DNA of 45,172 bases from CAYVTV01 sp964526475. GTDB lineage: Bacteria; Bacteroidota; Bacteroidia; Bacteroidales; GCA-2748055. Where the stretch lies: the NCBI GenBank assembly GCA_964526475.1, contig CAZGKF010000022.1:1-45172 (forward strand). Reading direction: 5' to 3'. Positions 34,159 through 42,627 of the stretch are shown one piece after another. A program made the position numbers and the translations under genes. Position 1 is the first letter of the stretch, and each line of letters begins with the position of its first letter. The notes beneath the pieces are model-generated. The model saw only the letters and a program-made list of their open reading frames with translations, was not told where the DNA came from and made no database searches.

Positions 34159-35546
34159 GGTAAACCTGTCATTTTCCAGGGATCAACCCATTTGTCAAAA
34201 TCCTCAGCCTTAACATATCTCAATGCAATAGCAGCTTCTTTCAGTGTAATATTTTCCCTGAAAGCTTTTTTAGCAATTTCAGCTGCTTTTTCATATCCAA
34301 TGTGTGTATTAAGGGAAGTAACCAGCATTAAAGAATTTTTAAGGTTATTATCAATATTTATCATATTAGGTTCTATCCCTTTGGCGCAATTTTCATTAAA
34401 AGATCTGCAGGCATCTCCAGTCAATCTTGCCGATTCCAAAAAGTTTTTGATCATCATGGGCTTGAAAACATTAAGCTCAAAATGTCCATTGCTCCCACCT
34501 ATATTTATTGAAACGTCATTTCCCATAACCTGTGCGCATACCATTGTAAGTGCCTCTGCTTGCGTAGGATTAACCTTTCCTGGCATTATAGACGATCCGG
34601 GCTCATTTTCAGGAATAAAGATTTCCCCTATACCGCATCTGGGGCCTGACCCCAGAATACGGATATCATTGGCAATTTTCATTAAACTCACTGCTAGTGT
34701 TTTAAGTGCCCCGGAACATTCTACAATAGCATCGTGAGCGGCCAGTGACTCAAATTTGTTTTCAGCGGTAATAAAAGGAATTCCGGTTAATTCTGCTATT
34801 TTTGAGGCTACTTTTTCAGAATACCCTTCAGGAGTATTGATTCCGGTACCAACAGCTGTGCCGCCCAGAGCTATTTCTGAAAGATGCGGAAGAGTGTTTA
34901 TAACTGCTTTTAATCCATGATCAAGCTGGGAAACATACCCTGAAAATTCCTGTCCCAAAGAGAGGGGGGTAGCATCCATCCAGTGCGTTCTCCCAATCTT
35001 TACAATATTCATAAATTCCTCCGACTTTTCCTTTAAAGTATCCCTGAGTTCCTTAACAGCGGGGATAGTCGTTTCTACAAGCATTTTATAAGCTGCGATA
35101 TGCATTGCTGTGGGAAAAGTGTCGTTTGATGACTGCGACTTATTCACATCATCGTTAGGATGAATGTCTGTTTTTCCTTCTCCAGGTTTTTGCACGCTTA
35201 TTACATGGGCACGAGTTGCAATTACTTCGTTAACATTCATATTCGATTGGGTACCGGAACCTGTTTGCCATATAACAAGAGGGAAATGCCCGTCAAGTTT
35301 TCCTTCAAGGATCTCGTCGCAGACTTCTGCTATCAGATATGCCTTATTCTCAGGGAGCACTCCTAGTTCAAAATTGATAAGTGCAGCTGCCTTTTTCAGG
35401 ATACCAAATGCTTTAATAATTTCAACAGGCATTTTCTGATCACCAATTTTAAAATTATCCAGTGAGCGCTGGGTTTGAGCACCCCAATATTTGTCGGCAG
35501 GAACCTTTACTGTTCCCATGGTATCTTTTTCAGTACGGTACTTCAT
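34155..35546 (-). CDS. fumC: Class II fumarate hydratase
   Basis: FumC interconverts fumarate and malate in the citric acid cycle without an iron-sulfur cluster. The 463 residues carry all family blocks: TEKDTMGTVKVPADKYWGAQTQRSL at the start, GSGTQSNMNVNEVIA (near 98-112), NDDVNKSQSSNDTFPTAMH (near 130), the catalytic-base region IGRTHWMDATPLSLGQEFSGY (His near 188), GGTAVGTG and the signature GSSIMPGKVNPTQ (catalytic Ser in the mobile loop, near 317). It could in principle be aspartate ammonia-lyase, but the TAVGTGINTP and YWGAQTQRS details favour fumarase. It is last in an arsC-like/CAP/fumC run. Confidence 0.95.
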   Translation of the reverse strand: MKYRTEKDTMGTVKVPADKYWGAQTQRSLDNFKIGDQKMPVEIIKAFGILKKAAALINFELGVLPENKAYLIAEVCDEILEGKLDGHFPLVIWQTGSGTQSNMNVNEVIATRAHVISVQKPGEGKTDIHPNDDVNKSQSSNDTFPTAMHIAAYKMLVETTIPAVKELRDTLKEKSEEFMNIVKIGRTHWMDATPLSLGQEFSGYVSQLDHGLKAVINTLPHLSEIALGGTAVGTGINTPEGYSEKVASKIAELTGIPFITAENKFESLAAHDAIVECSGALKTLAVSLMKIANDIRILGSGPRCGIGEIFIPENEPGSSIMPGKVNPTQAEALTMVCAQVMGNDVSINIGGSNGHFELNVFKPMMIKNFLESARLTGDACRSFNENCAKGIEPNMINIDNNLKNSLMLVTSLNTHIGYEKAAEIAKKAFRENITLKEAAIALRYVKAEDFDKWVDPWKMTGLP

Positions 35547-35558
35547 AACTGATAATGC

Positions 35559-36038
35559 TTACGGAATGTTCAGAAATAGAATGGTAATATAATTATGATT
35601 GTTTTTGTCACTTGCAAAACCGACACCTCCCTGGGTGAAATTCCCGGAAATAATTTCTTCTTTTGAAGTATTAGAAACAATCAGATTAAAAATGGAATCG
35701 GCCACAGTATGCATGGTAACTTCCACAATTGCCCATGTATCAGTTCCTCCAAGTTTACTCTTCAGGTCGTTAAAGACATCATCAAGACCTTCGTAACCAA
35801 AAGGAATAACACCATTTGCCATTTTCAAACTATGCGTTCTGGCTTCCATAAATAGTTCCGGCAGGACGACAAGAGCATTACGCCCCAGTGTTACCCGGTA
35901 GTCGTTTATCATTTTATGAATCTGACTTTCAATAGCCAGAATCTGATGATGCCCGCCATCTTTTTCACATGAATTTGCAAATAGAAATATAAATCCTGTC
36001 AGAAAAAGAAATCGTAAATTAATAAATATTTTTCTCAT
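35559..36038 (-). CDS. CAP/SCP-like lipoprotein
   Basis: A 159-residue predicted lipoprotein: the signal MRKIFINLRFLFLTGFIFLFANSC gives lipidated Cys24. The rest resembles a minimal CAP (cysteine-rich secretory protein) domain: IHKMINDYRVTLGRNALVVLPELFMEARTHSLKMANG (40-76), then a turn PFGYEGLDD, VEVTMHTVADSIFNLIVSNTSKEEIISGNFTQGGVGFA and a final strand. In bacterial CAP domains the turn usually reads FGHDGF; here the histidine is Tyr82, and the acidic ENxA-type segment is also altered, so the canonical site is lost. The start overlaps the arsC-like stop as ATGA and fumC follows 12 bases later. Function unknown. Confidence 0.75.
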   Translation of the reverse strand: MRKIFINLRFLFLTGFIFLFANSCEKDGGHHQILAIESQIHKMINDYRVTLGRNALVVLPELFMEARTHSLKMANGVIPFGYEGLDDVFNDLKSKLGGTDTWAIVEVTMHTVADSIFNLIVSNTSKEEIISGNFTQGGVGFASDKNNHNYITILFLNIP

Positions 36039-36403
36039 TTTGGATTATTTAGGTTGGGGTGTATTAATTTATCTATGTTTTCTACCGGATCGCCTATTAC
36101 AGCTTTAAATTTTCCTGCAATAACGGGTCTTTTAATCAGCCTGGGATTTTCAGATAAGATGATAAGCCATTCTTCATCCGTAAACTTTTTATTTCTTAAT
36201 TCTTTCTTAAACAATTCCTCACTCTCCCTCACCAGACTATCTGGTTTTACATTCATTTTTAAAATGATTTCCTTAAGATCATTCAATGAAATGCCTTTTT
36301 TAATGTAATCATAAACGATAATATCATCTGTTTTTGATTGCAGATATTTTAATCCTTTCCTGCTTTTTGCACAACGGGGATTATGGTAAATAATGAATGA
36401 CAT
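36035..36403 (-). CDS. ArsC/Spx-family protein, arsenate reductase-like
   Basis: A 122-residue thioredoxin-fold protein of the ArsC/Spx/YffB family. It opens FIIYHNPRCAKSRKGLKYL, with a single active-site Cys11 as in glutaredoxin-dependent ArsC, and ends with NPRLIKRPVIAGKFKAVIG, whose Arg is a conserved ligand contact. No second Cys of a CxxC type is present, unlike Spx. True arsenate reduction is not certain because many ArsC-like proteins outside ars operons have unknown roles, and no ArsB, ArsR or Acr3 is nearby. A TAAATTTG box at 36408-36415 on the minus strand lies so close to the ATG that a leaderless transcript is possible. Confidence 0.85.
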   Translation of the reverse strand: MSFIIYHNPRCAKSRKGLKYLQSKTDDIIVYDYIKKGISLNDLKEIILKMNVKPDSLVRESEELFKKELRNKKFTDEEWLIILSENPRLIKRPVIAGKFKAVIGDPVENIDKLIHPNLNNPK

Positions 36404-36461
36404 AGTTCAAATTTATGAATTTACAAGATTTTAAGGTATGAAATATAGTTAAAGTGCATTT

Positions 36462-37542
36462 TTAAAACTCCAAAAGATAGGCTTTAATAAAATCATTTAT
36501 ATTACCATCCAGCACATCCTGAACGTTTCCCTTTTCAACACCTGTGCGCAAATCCTTAACTAATTTGTAGGGCTGCATAACATAATTCCTTATCTGTGAT
36601 CCCCATTCAATTTTTTTCTTTTTACTTTCAATTTCAGCTTGTTTTTCCTCTTTCTTCTGTAATTCCAATTCATACAGATGTGATTTAAGTATTTTCAGAG
36701 CATTTTCACGATTTTTTTGTTGTGATCTTGATTCGGTATTTTCAACTACTATTCCGGAAGGCAGATGCCGCACTCTTACACCTGTTTCCACTTTATTAAC
36801 ATTCTGACCTCCTGCTCCACCCGAGCGAAATGTATCCCAATCAAGGTCTGAGGGATTTAAAATAATTTCAATATTTTCGTCAACAACGGGAGATACAAAA
36901 ACGGAGGCAAAAGAAGTATGTCTTCGTTGATTTGAATCGAAAGGAGATATTCTCACGAGTCTGTGAACACCAGACTCGGATTTTAAATAACCATAGGCAT
37001 AATCTCCTGTAAATTCAAGAGTCACGGACTTAATTCCGGCCTCTTCACCTCTAAGCATACTAACTTCCCTGACAGAGTAATTATTTCTTTCTCCCCATCT
37101 TAAATACATTCTCATAAGCATCTCTGCCCAATCCTGACTTTCGGTACCTCCTGCTCCTGCATTTATTTTCAGATATGCCCCCAGAAGATCTTCTTCAGTG
37201 CCAAGCATATTTTTCAACTCAATTTCCTCTATTGTCTCCAATGCTTTTTCATACCGGGAAATTAATTCTTCTTCTGTTCCTTCTCCTTCTTCAAAGAAAT
37301 CATAGATAATTTTAAGATCCTCAAGATCAGTTATTATTCTTTGATAATCCTTCAACCAGTTTTTATGCTGAGAGATCTTTTTAAGTTTTATTTCCGCTTC
37401 TTTCGTGTCATCCCAGAAATCAGCAGCCTGCGTTTTGAATTCCTCTTCTTCAATTACTTTTTTTATCACATCGATGTCAAAGATGCCTCCTCAGCGCATC
37501 CTGTCGCTTTTCAAGATCTTTGATTTGTTCAGAATTTATCAT
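36462..37542 (-). CDS. prfB: Peptide chain release factor 2, expressed by programmed +1 frameshift
   Basis: RF2 ends translation at UGA and UAA. The first 21 codons (MINSEQIKDLEKRQDALRRHL, from 37542) end at an in-frame TGA at 37479-37477. Shifting +1 at CTT TGA C continues as DIDVIKK and gives 359 residues in all. The body has the stop-recognition tripeptide SPF (VRISPFDSNQRRHTSF) and the hydrolytic GGQ (RSGGAGGQNVNKVETGVR), which is methylated by PrmC. The SPF confirms RF2, since RF1 has PxT. The gene follows recX and prmC on the same strand, 85 bases from recX, with its own -7 box. Confidence 0.96.
37476..37491 (-). promoter_or_regulatory. Programmed +1 frameshift signal in prfB
   Basis: On the minus strand this reads AGGAGGCATCTTTGAC. 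AGGAGG acts as an internal Shine-Dalgarno sequence three bases before the slippery CTT, and TGA is followed by C, the least efficient termination context. Low RF2 lets the ribosome slip and make more RF2. The layout is the same as in E. coli prfB. Confidence 0.94.
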
Positions 37543-37616
37543 AGGATATCTTTAAAAATTAGTAATTAAAAACTTGTTGTGTAATTGAAATCCCGGCTAA
37601 TTTAGATGTAAAAATA

Positions 37617-37624
37617 CAAAAATA
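37617..37624 (-). promoter_or_regulatory. Putative prfB -7 box
   Basis: The minus strand reads TATTTTTG, an exact TAnnTTTG match. A start near 37611 leaves about 70 bases before the prfB ATG. The nearest TTG upstream (37642-37640) leaves 15 bases, shorter than the usual 19, so this is a moderate call. Confidence 0.42.
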
Positions 37625-37627
37625 GCA

Positions 37628-38104
37628 TCAATCATTTATCAATTTATTTAATATACTATAAATCAATTCAGATTCAAATCCTCTTCCCGCAGCGAACCTG
37701 AATAGCCGGGCTTTTGTCGCAAGGCCAGGTTCTTCAGTTTTTACAGACTTCATTTTTTTTCTTATAAGGTTTTCAAGTTCGCTCGTATAATTCCAATCAT
37801 CATTTTCCTGTAGAATATGCTCTGATATTTTTTCCGGTATTTGTTTAATTTTCAGGGCATATCTTATCTTTATTCTACCCCACTTCTGCAGCTTGAGTTT
37901 GTCATGAATAAATGCTCTGGCATATCTTTCATCATTAAAGAAATTCTCATCTGATAGTTTACGAAGAATTTTCTTTTGGTCATTTACAGCTATTCCCCAT
38001 GATTGAAGTTTGGTAAGGATATCGCTACTACACATCTCCCTGGCGGAACATATGTTCATCATTTTTTTAAGGGCGTCTTCATTTGTGAAGCTATTATTTC
38101 TCAT
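37628..38104 (-). CDS. recX: RecX, regulator of RecA
   Basis: RecX binds within the RecA filament groove and limits its activity. The 158-residue protein is built of three-helix repeats, recognised by LKKMMNICSAREMCSSDILTKLQSWG (residues 9-35), LSDENFFNDERYARAFIHDKLKLQKWGRIKIRYALKIKQIP (about 45-88) and the C-terminal ATKARLFRFAAGRGFESELIYSIL. FxxDxxYA with the following KxxxxxWGxxKI is the family hallmark. It sits between prmC (62 bases upstream) and prfB. recA is not in the window. Confidence 0.9.
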   Translation of the reverse strand: MRNNSFTNEDALKKMMNICSAREMCSSDILTKLQSWGIAVNDQKKILRKLSDENFFNDERYARAFIHDKLKLQKWGRIKIRYALKIKQIPEKISEHILQENDDWNYTSELENLIRKKMKSVKTEEPGLATKARLFRFAAGRGFESELIYSILNKLIND

Positions 38105-38166
38105 AATTAACTAAAAATTTCTGAGATGGACTCAATATTCAATATAAAATTCTATTTCAGTAAATC

Positions 38167-39018
38167 TCATCGAATTATCCTGCATTTTAAAAAACGTTCC
38201 TTGTCATTAATATCTTCAATTATCCTGATTTCTTTTAACATGTAATTTTCAGCAATGTTTTCTATTTCCCTTCCTGCCTTCTCATTAATCTCACAAAAAA
38301 GTAAACCTCCATCTTTCATGTATTTCAGAGCAAAATCAAAAATTTTCCTGTAAAAGAGAAACGGGTCGGGATCTGGTGCATATAAGGCCAGAGCGGGCTC
38401 ATATTGTGAAACATTGGGTTTCATCTCCGGAATATCCTTTTTATACACATAGGGGGGATTACTTATGATCAGATCAAAAGTCTCTTTTTTCCATGAATAG
38501 GAGGGATTAATGATGTCATCACGGATAAACTTAACAGGCACCTTATTTATCTCAGCATTTTTTTTTGCTATTTCCAATGCCTCTTTTGAAATATCTGTGG
38601 CAAATACTTTTGCATTTCTTAAGTATTTTGAGATAGTTATTGCGATACATCCACTGCCTGTCCCGATATCTAAAATAACAGGCTTCAGGCCGGAATATTC
38701 CTTGATGATCATTGCAACCAACTCTTCTGTTTCAGGTCTTGGGATTAGTACATTTTCATTTACCATGAAAGTTAAATCATGGAAATCCGCCTTTCCCAGC
38801 ACATATTGAACAGGTTTGTTTTGCAAAAGTTCATTAAGCTTGTTTTCGAGAAATATGGTTTGTTTCTCCGTAAGAACGAGTGATGGTTCGAGGGAAATCA
38901 TTAAATTATTTAATCCTGCAGCTTCAAGAAGAAGAAGAACAATACTCCTGCTTTCTCTCTCTTCGTAAAGCTGAATAAGTTCATTAAATAAATACTTATA
39001 TGTTTCAATAAGTTTCAA
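38167..39018 (-). CDS. prmC: PrmC, release factor glutamine methyltransferase
   Basis: PrmC (HemK) uses S-adenosylmethionine to methylate the GGQ glutamine of RF1 and RF2. The catalytic core has the SAM loop VILDIGTGSGCIAITI (near 118-133), VFATDISKEAL and the catalytic NPPY (DLIISNPPYVY, near 188). An N-terminal five-helix domain (LQNKPVQYVLGKADFHDLTFMVNENVLIPRPETE) recognises the substrate. I place the start at TTG 39018 (KLIETYKYLF), giving 283 residues; the open frame runs on to an ATG at 39195 but would overlap divergent ribD and add 59 atypical residues. It heads prmC-recX-prfB, tying the methylase to its substrate gene. Confidence 0.92.
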   Translation of the reverse strand: MKLIETYKYLFNELIQLYEERESRSIVLLLLEAAGLNNLMISLEPSLVLTEKQTIFLENKLNELLQNKPVQYVLGKADFHDLTFMVNENVLIPRPETEELVAMIIKEYSGLKPVILDIGTGSGCIAITISKYLRNAKVFATDISKEALEIAKKNAEINKVPVKFIRDDIINPSYSWKKETFDLIISNPPYVYKKDIPEMKPNVSQYEPALALYAPDPDPFLFYRKIFDFALKYMKDGGLLFCEINEKAGREIENIAENYMLKEIRIIEDINDKERFLKCRIIR

Positions 39019-39024
39019 AAAGAT

Positions 39025-39043
39025 TATTTTTGAGACAAAAATA
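39025..39043. promoter_or_regulatory. Symmetric promoter element between prmC and ribD
   Basis: TATTTTTG (39025-39032) and CAAAAATA (39036-39043) are exact inverted copies around AGA. Each is a perfect TAnnTTTG -7 box, one per strand. The plus start would fall near 39038, 17 bases before the ribD ATG; the minus start near 39030, 12 bases before the proposed prmC TTG. Neither has a TTG 19 bases upstream. Confidence 0.55.
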
Positions 39044-39054
39044 ATAAAACCCGG

Positions 39055-40101
39055 ATGGCAGAGGATATTATTAACCAGAAATATATGCGCAGATGCCTTG
39101 AACTTGCATCCAGGGGACTCGGTACAACAAGAGCCAATCCACTTGTAGGTTCCGTGGTTGTACATGAAGATAAAATAATTGGTGAGGGATTTCACCAGCT
39201 ATTCGGCGGACCTCATGCTGAAGCTGTTGCGATTAACTCAATAAGGGATAAAAAGCTTCTGGAAGAATCGGTTTTATTTGTTAATCTTGAACCTTGTCAT
39301 CATCATGGTAAAACGCCCCCATGCTCTTTACTTATAAGGGATTCAGGGATCAAAAAAGTAGTCCTTGGTTCGCGGGATCCAAATCCACTTGTTTCAGGGA
39401 AGGGTATAAGATTTCTCAGGAATAACGGACTTAATGTTAAAACCGGTGTACTCAGTGAAGAATGCATTTACCTGAACCGAAGATTTTTTACTTTTCACAG
39501 GGAAAAAAGACCTTATGTTATACTTAAATGGGCTGAATCCCGGGATGGTTATCTTGATAACAGGAACAGAAACGATAATAACAGGCCTCCTGCACGAATA
39601 ACAAGCGACAGATCAAATATCCTTTCCCATAAGTGGAGAGCTGAAGAAATGGCAATTATGGTAGGTACCCATACTGCCAATATGGATAATCCTTCTCTGA
39701 CAGTAAGATTCTGGAGTGGTGAAAATCCTCTTCGCCTCACATTTGAAAGGAATACACCTCTAAGAAAAAATCTTAAATTACTTAATGATGGTTATAGAAC
39801 GATTGTTTATACAAAAAGCAGATCTGTTAGTGCCGGCAACATCGAATATGTAAATATCGATGAATCAGATGATACTCCGGAATCTGTTTTATCAGATCTT
39901 TATAAACGAAACATTATAAGCCTGATCGTTGAGGGGGGAGCTGGTTTACTTAATAGTTTTATAAAATATGATATTTGGGATGAGGTGAGAATATTAACCG
40001 GTCAGGGCATATTAGGTAAAGGAATAAAAGCCCCTCTGTTTTCTGACAGAAGAAAGGAATATAAAACCGGAAAGGATAATGCAATAATATTTATAAAATA
40101 G
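39055..40101 (+). CDS. ribD: Bifunctional riboflavin deaminase/reductase
   Basis: RibD carries out the second and third steps of riboflavin synthesis, deaminating and then reducing the pyrimidine intermediate. Residues 1-145 form the cytidine-deaminase-like zinc domain: YMRRCLELASRGLGTTRANPLVGSVVV, the zinc His and catalytic Glu in GGPHAEAVAI (near 50-59) and PCHHHGKTPPC with two zinc Cys (near 79-89). Residues 148-348 are the NADPH-dependent reductase (YVILKWAESRDGYL, RITSDRSNILSHKWRAEEMAIMVGTHTANMDNPSLTVR, IISLIVEGGAGLLNSFI). Length is normal. It is divergent from prmC. ribF lies about 20 kb away; the other rib genes are not here. Confidence 0.96.
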   Translation: MAEDIINQKYMRRCLELASRGLGTTRANPLVGSVVVHEDKIIGEGFHQLFGGPHAEAVAINSIRDKKLLEESVLFVNLEPCHHHGKTPPCSLLIRDSGIKKVVLGSRDPNPLVSGKGIRFLRNNGLNVKTGVLSEECIYLNRRFFTFHREKRPYVILKWAESRDGYLDNRNRNDNNRPPARITSDRSNILSHKWRAEEMAIMVGTHTANMDNPSLTVRFWSGENPLRLTFERNTPLRKNLKLLNDGYRTIVYTKSRSVSAGNIEYVNIDESDDTPESVLSDLYKRNIISLIVEGGAGLLNSFIKYDIWDEVRILTGQGILGKGIKAPLFSDRRKEYKTGKDNAIIFIK

Positions 40102-40194
40102 TTTCTTAGCAAATCGTTTTATGATACATCTTTAGTCGGTAATATATTAATTAAATATTGTTTTAAAAGTATTTACATTAGATGATATATTGTA

Positions 40195-40202
40195 TATATT
40201 TG
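40195..40202 (+). promoter_or_regulatory. Putative -7 box for the TPR-caspase gene
   Basis: TATATTTG matches TAnnTTTG exactly, placing the start near 40208 and leaving about 48 bases before the ATG at 40256. TTTA at 40172 is the only candidate for a -33 element near 19-base spacing. Confidence 0.45.
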
Positions 40203-40255
40203 TAGTTTTGACTCTTTGGTTCGAATTATTATTTTAAAATTAAAATGGAAGATTT

Positions 40256-42595
40256 ATGAAAAAGGAAGGTATTATTTTCTTAATTTTAATCCTGGGGCTT
40301 TGTCTGTCCATACAGGCTCAGAATGCCAAAAAACTTCAGAAAGCCGGGGATCAGTTTGCTGTCCAGGGTAATCATGAGGACGCGATTCTACAATATTCCA
40401 AGGCTATTGAATTAAAACCAAACGATCCGAAAATTTACATCAAAAGAGCTGATTCCTACGAAAAAACCGGTGATTTTATTAAAGCAGCGGATGATTATGA
40501 CCGTGCCTGTGTGTTTGATAAAAAAAATACTGTAGCTTTTTTTAATGCAGGTATGATGTATTATAAAAGTGGCAATTATGAAACTTCTCTTGAGAGAGCA
40601 GAATCTGCTTTGAAAATCAGAAGAAATAATCTCGATGCACTTGCTTTGAAAGTAGATGCACAGATTAAACTTAGCAAGTTAAATACAGCTCTTGAAGATG
40701 CCAAAACATTATTAAGATATAAAGAAACTTCGGAGAATTTCTATAAATTCGGGCTTGTTAACGAGCTTAGCGGACTCAGTAATGAGGCGATAAAGGCCTA
40801 CCAGGATGCTATTTCCAAAAACAAAAGATATGTTTTAGCTTACACTTCCCTTGCAGATCTTCAGAGAAGAACAAATAATACTTCCCAGGCCCTTCAGAAT
40901 ATTAATTCAGCCATTAAGCATGATTCCAGATTTCCTGAGGCATATGTTGTACGTAGTCGGATTTATAGTGAACAAATGAAATATGCTGAAGCTATTAATG
41001 ATATTTCAACAGTAATACTCCTTGAGCCTGATAATTTTAATAATTATTTCATTCGGGGAGAGTATTACCAGAATTTTTCTCAGCATATGGCCGCTATTAA
41101 TGATTTCAGCAAAGTAATCTCCATGAATCCGGATATGGCAGAAGCATATGCCAGGCGGGCATACTCTTATGAACAGACAATGAATTTCAGAGAGGCTATC
41201 CGGGATTATGAAAACCTGAAGAGGGTAGGCGGTAGTTCTGAAAAAATTTTAAGCCTTCTTTCCGATGCGGAGAAGCGATTATTTGAACTTAACAGGGAGA
41301 GCAATAAACCTGTTATCAAGATAATTGAACCATCAGAGAAACCTGACAGAAATCTTATGGTCGCAAGAAACAAAAATTCCCTTGCTCTTTCCGGTCTTAT
41401 AAAAGATGAAAGCGGAATTAAGTCATTATTAATTAATGAGACTCCTGTTTCTGTTACAAAGAAGAATGATGATTTTGAATTCCTTGCCAATGTTAATCTA
41501 ACCTCAGATGTGATTGTAATCGAAGCAACAGATGTTTATGATAACCTTGAGGTTGCTTCCTATAAGTTGTCCAGAACTGAAACAGATCCTCCCGGGGTTA
41601 GAATTATTGCGCCCTATGCTTCCGATAATAATATTATTTATATTGACACCAAAGATCCTGTTATTTATCTAGAAGGTTCTATTTCCGATGAGAGCCATAT
41701 CTCCTCCATATATATCGACGGGGTTCTTGCAAGTTATATTCCTCATGATCTGAATCCAACTTTTCATGCTAATATTAACGTGAAGAACAAAGACCGGTTT
41801 ACGGTGAAGGCTGAGGATGATTTCGGTAATGTTTCGGAGACTGTGTTTATTCTTAACAGGGAGGGTGCTGAACTTGCTGAAGACAATCCGATGGGGAAGA
41901 CATGGGTGGTCTTTATCGAAAACTCAAATTACCAGAATTTTGCCAGTCTTGACGGTCCTGTTAAGGACATTACCCTGATAAAGTCAGCCCTTGCTAAATA
42001 TAGCATACAGAATTTTATTCATAAGAAAGATATGTCAAAACAGGATCTGGAAAGATTTTTCGCTATTGAACTCAGGGATCTGATCAGGAGCAACAGGGTG
42101 AATTCTCTTATGGTCTGGTTTGCAGGACATGGCAAATTTGTAAATGAAACCGGATACTGGGTGCCTGTCGATGCCAAAAGGGATGATGAATTCACGTACT
42201 TCAACATTAATGCCCTTCGTGCATCAATGCAATCATATCCCAATACAATAAGTCATACTCTTGTTATTACAGATGCCTGTGAATCAGGTCCAAGTTTTTA
42301 TCAGGCTATGAGGTCTGAGATGAAGATAAGAAGTTGCAATGACCCTGTAGCATCAAGATTAAAGTCGTCACAGGTATTTTCTTCGGCCGGTTATGAACTG
42401 GCTATTGATAACAGCCAGTTTACACGCACTTTTGCAAATGTGCTGGTAAACAGTCAGGATTTCTGCATCCCAATTGAGAGTATAGTGCAAAAAGTTACAA
42501 ACGCAGTCGTTTCAAATAATCAGCAACGGCCCCAATTTGGCAAAATTGCCGGTCTTGAGGATGAAGATGGAACCTTCTTCTTTATTTCAAAATAA
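40256..42595 (+). CDS. Exported TPR, Ig-like and caspase-domain protein
   Basis: A 779-residue protein with a signal peptide (MKKEGIIFLILILGLCLSIQAQ, residues 1-22), so predicted periplasmic or cell-surface. Residues 23-330 hold about nine TPR units (AGDQFAVQGNHEDAILQYSK, YEKTGDFIKAADDYDRA and so on). About 360-540 are two Ig-like modules separated by DPPGVRIIAPY, rich in Asp. Residues 545-779 are a clan CD peptidase of the caspase/metacaspase type: WVVFIENSNYQNFASLDGP, the catalytic His625 in VWFAGHGK and Cys675 in VITDACESGPS. The dyad is intact, so it may cut after basic or acidic residues in exported proteins. It precedes the propeller-sensor gene. Targets are unknown. Confidence 0.87.
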   Translation: MKKEGIIFLILILGLCLSIQAQNAKKLQKAGDQFAVQGNHEDAILQYSKAIELKPNDPKIYIKRADSYEKTGDFIKAADDYDRACVFDKKNTVAFFNAGMMYYKSGNYETSLERAESALKIRRNNLDALALKVDAQIKLSKLNTALEDAKTLLRYKETSENFYKFGLVNELSGLSNEAIKAYQDAISKNKRYVLAYTSLADLQRRTNNTSQALQNINSAIKHDSRFPEAYVVRSRIYSEQMKYAEAINDISTVILLEPDNFNNYFIRGEYYQNFSQHMAAINDFSKVISMNPDMAEAYARRAYSYEQTMNFREAIRDYENLKRVGGSSEKILSLLSDAEKRLFELNRESNKPVIKIIEPSEKPDRNLMVARNKNSLALSGLIKDESGIKSLLINETPVSVTKKNDDFEFLANVNLTSDVIVIEATDVYDNLEVASYKLSRTETDPPGVRIIAPYASDNNIIYIDTKDPVIYLEGSISDESHISSIYIDGVLASYIPHDLNPTFHANINVKNKDRFTVKAEDDFGNVSETVFILNREGAELAEDNPMGKTWVVFIENSNYQNFASLDGPVKDITLIKSALAKYSIQNFIHKKDMSKQDLERFFAIELRDLIRSNRVNSLMVWFAGHGKFVNETGYWVPVDAKRDDEFTYFNINALRASMQSYPNTISHTLVITDACESGPSFYQAMRSEMKIRSCNDPVASRLKSSQVFSSAGYELAIDNSQFTRTFANVLVNSQDFCIPIESIVQKVTNAVVSNNQQRPQFGKIAGLEDEDGTFFFISK

Positions 42596-42627
42596 ATTGC
42601 TTTCTGATGTTTTCATGTCATATAATC

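Noticed and set aside
37629..37660. CRISPR-like or direct repeats elsewhere in the window
   Set aside because: Apart from the rplU units and the 32.1-kb palindrome, I saw no spaced direct repeats; AT-rich strings near 37640 are simple low complexity.
39019..39195. 59-residue N-terminal extension of PrmC
   Set aside because: It would overlap the 5' end of divergent ribD by 141 bases and is Cys/His/Tyr-rich, unlike the N-terminal helical domain of PrmC.
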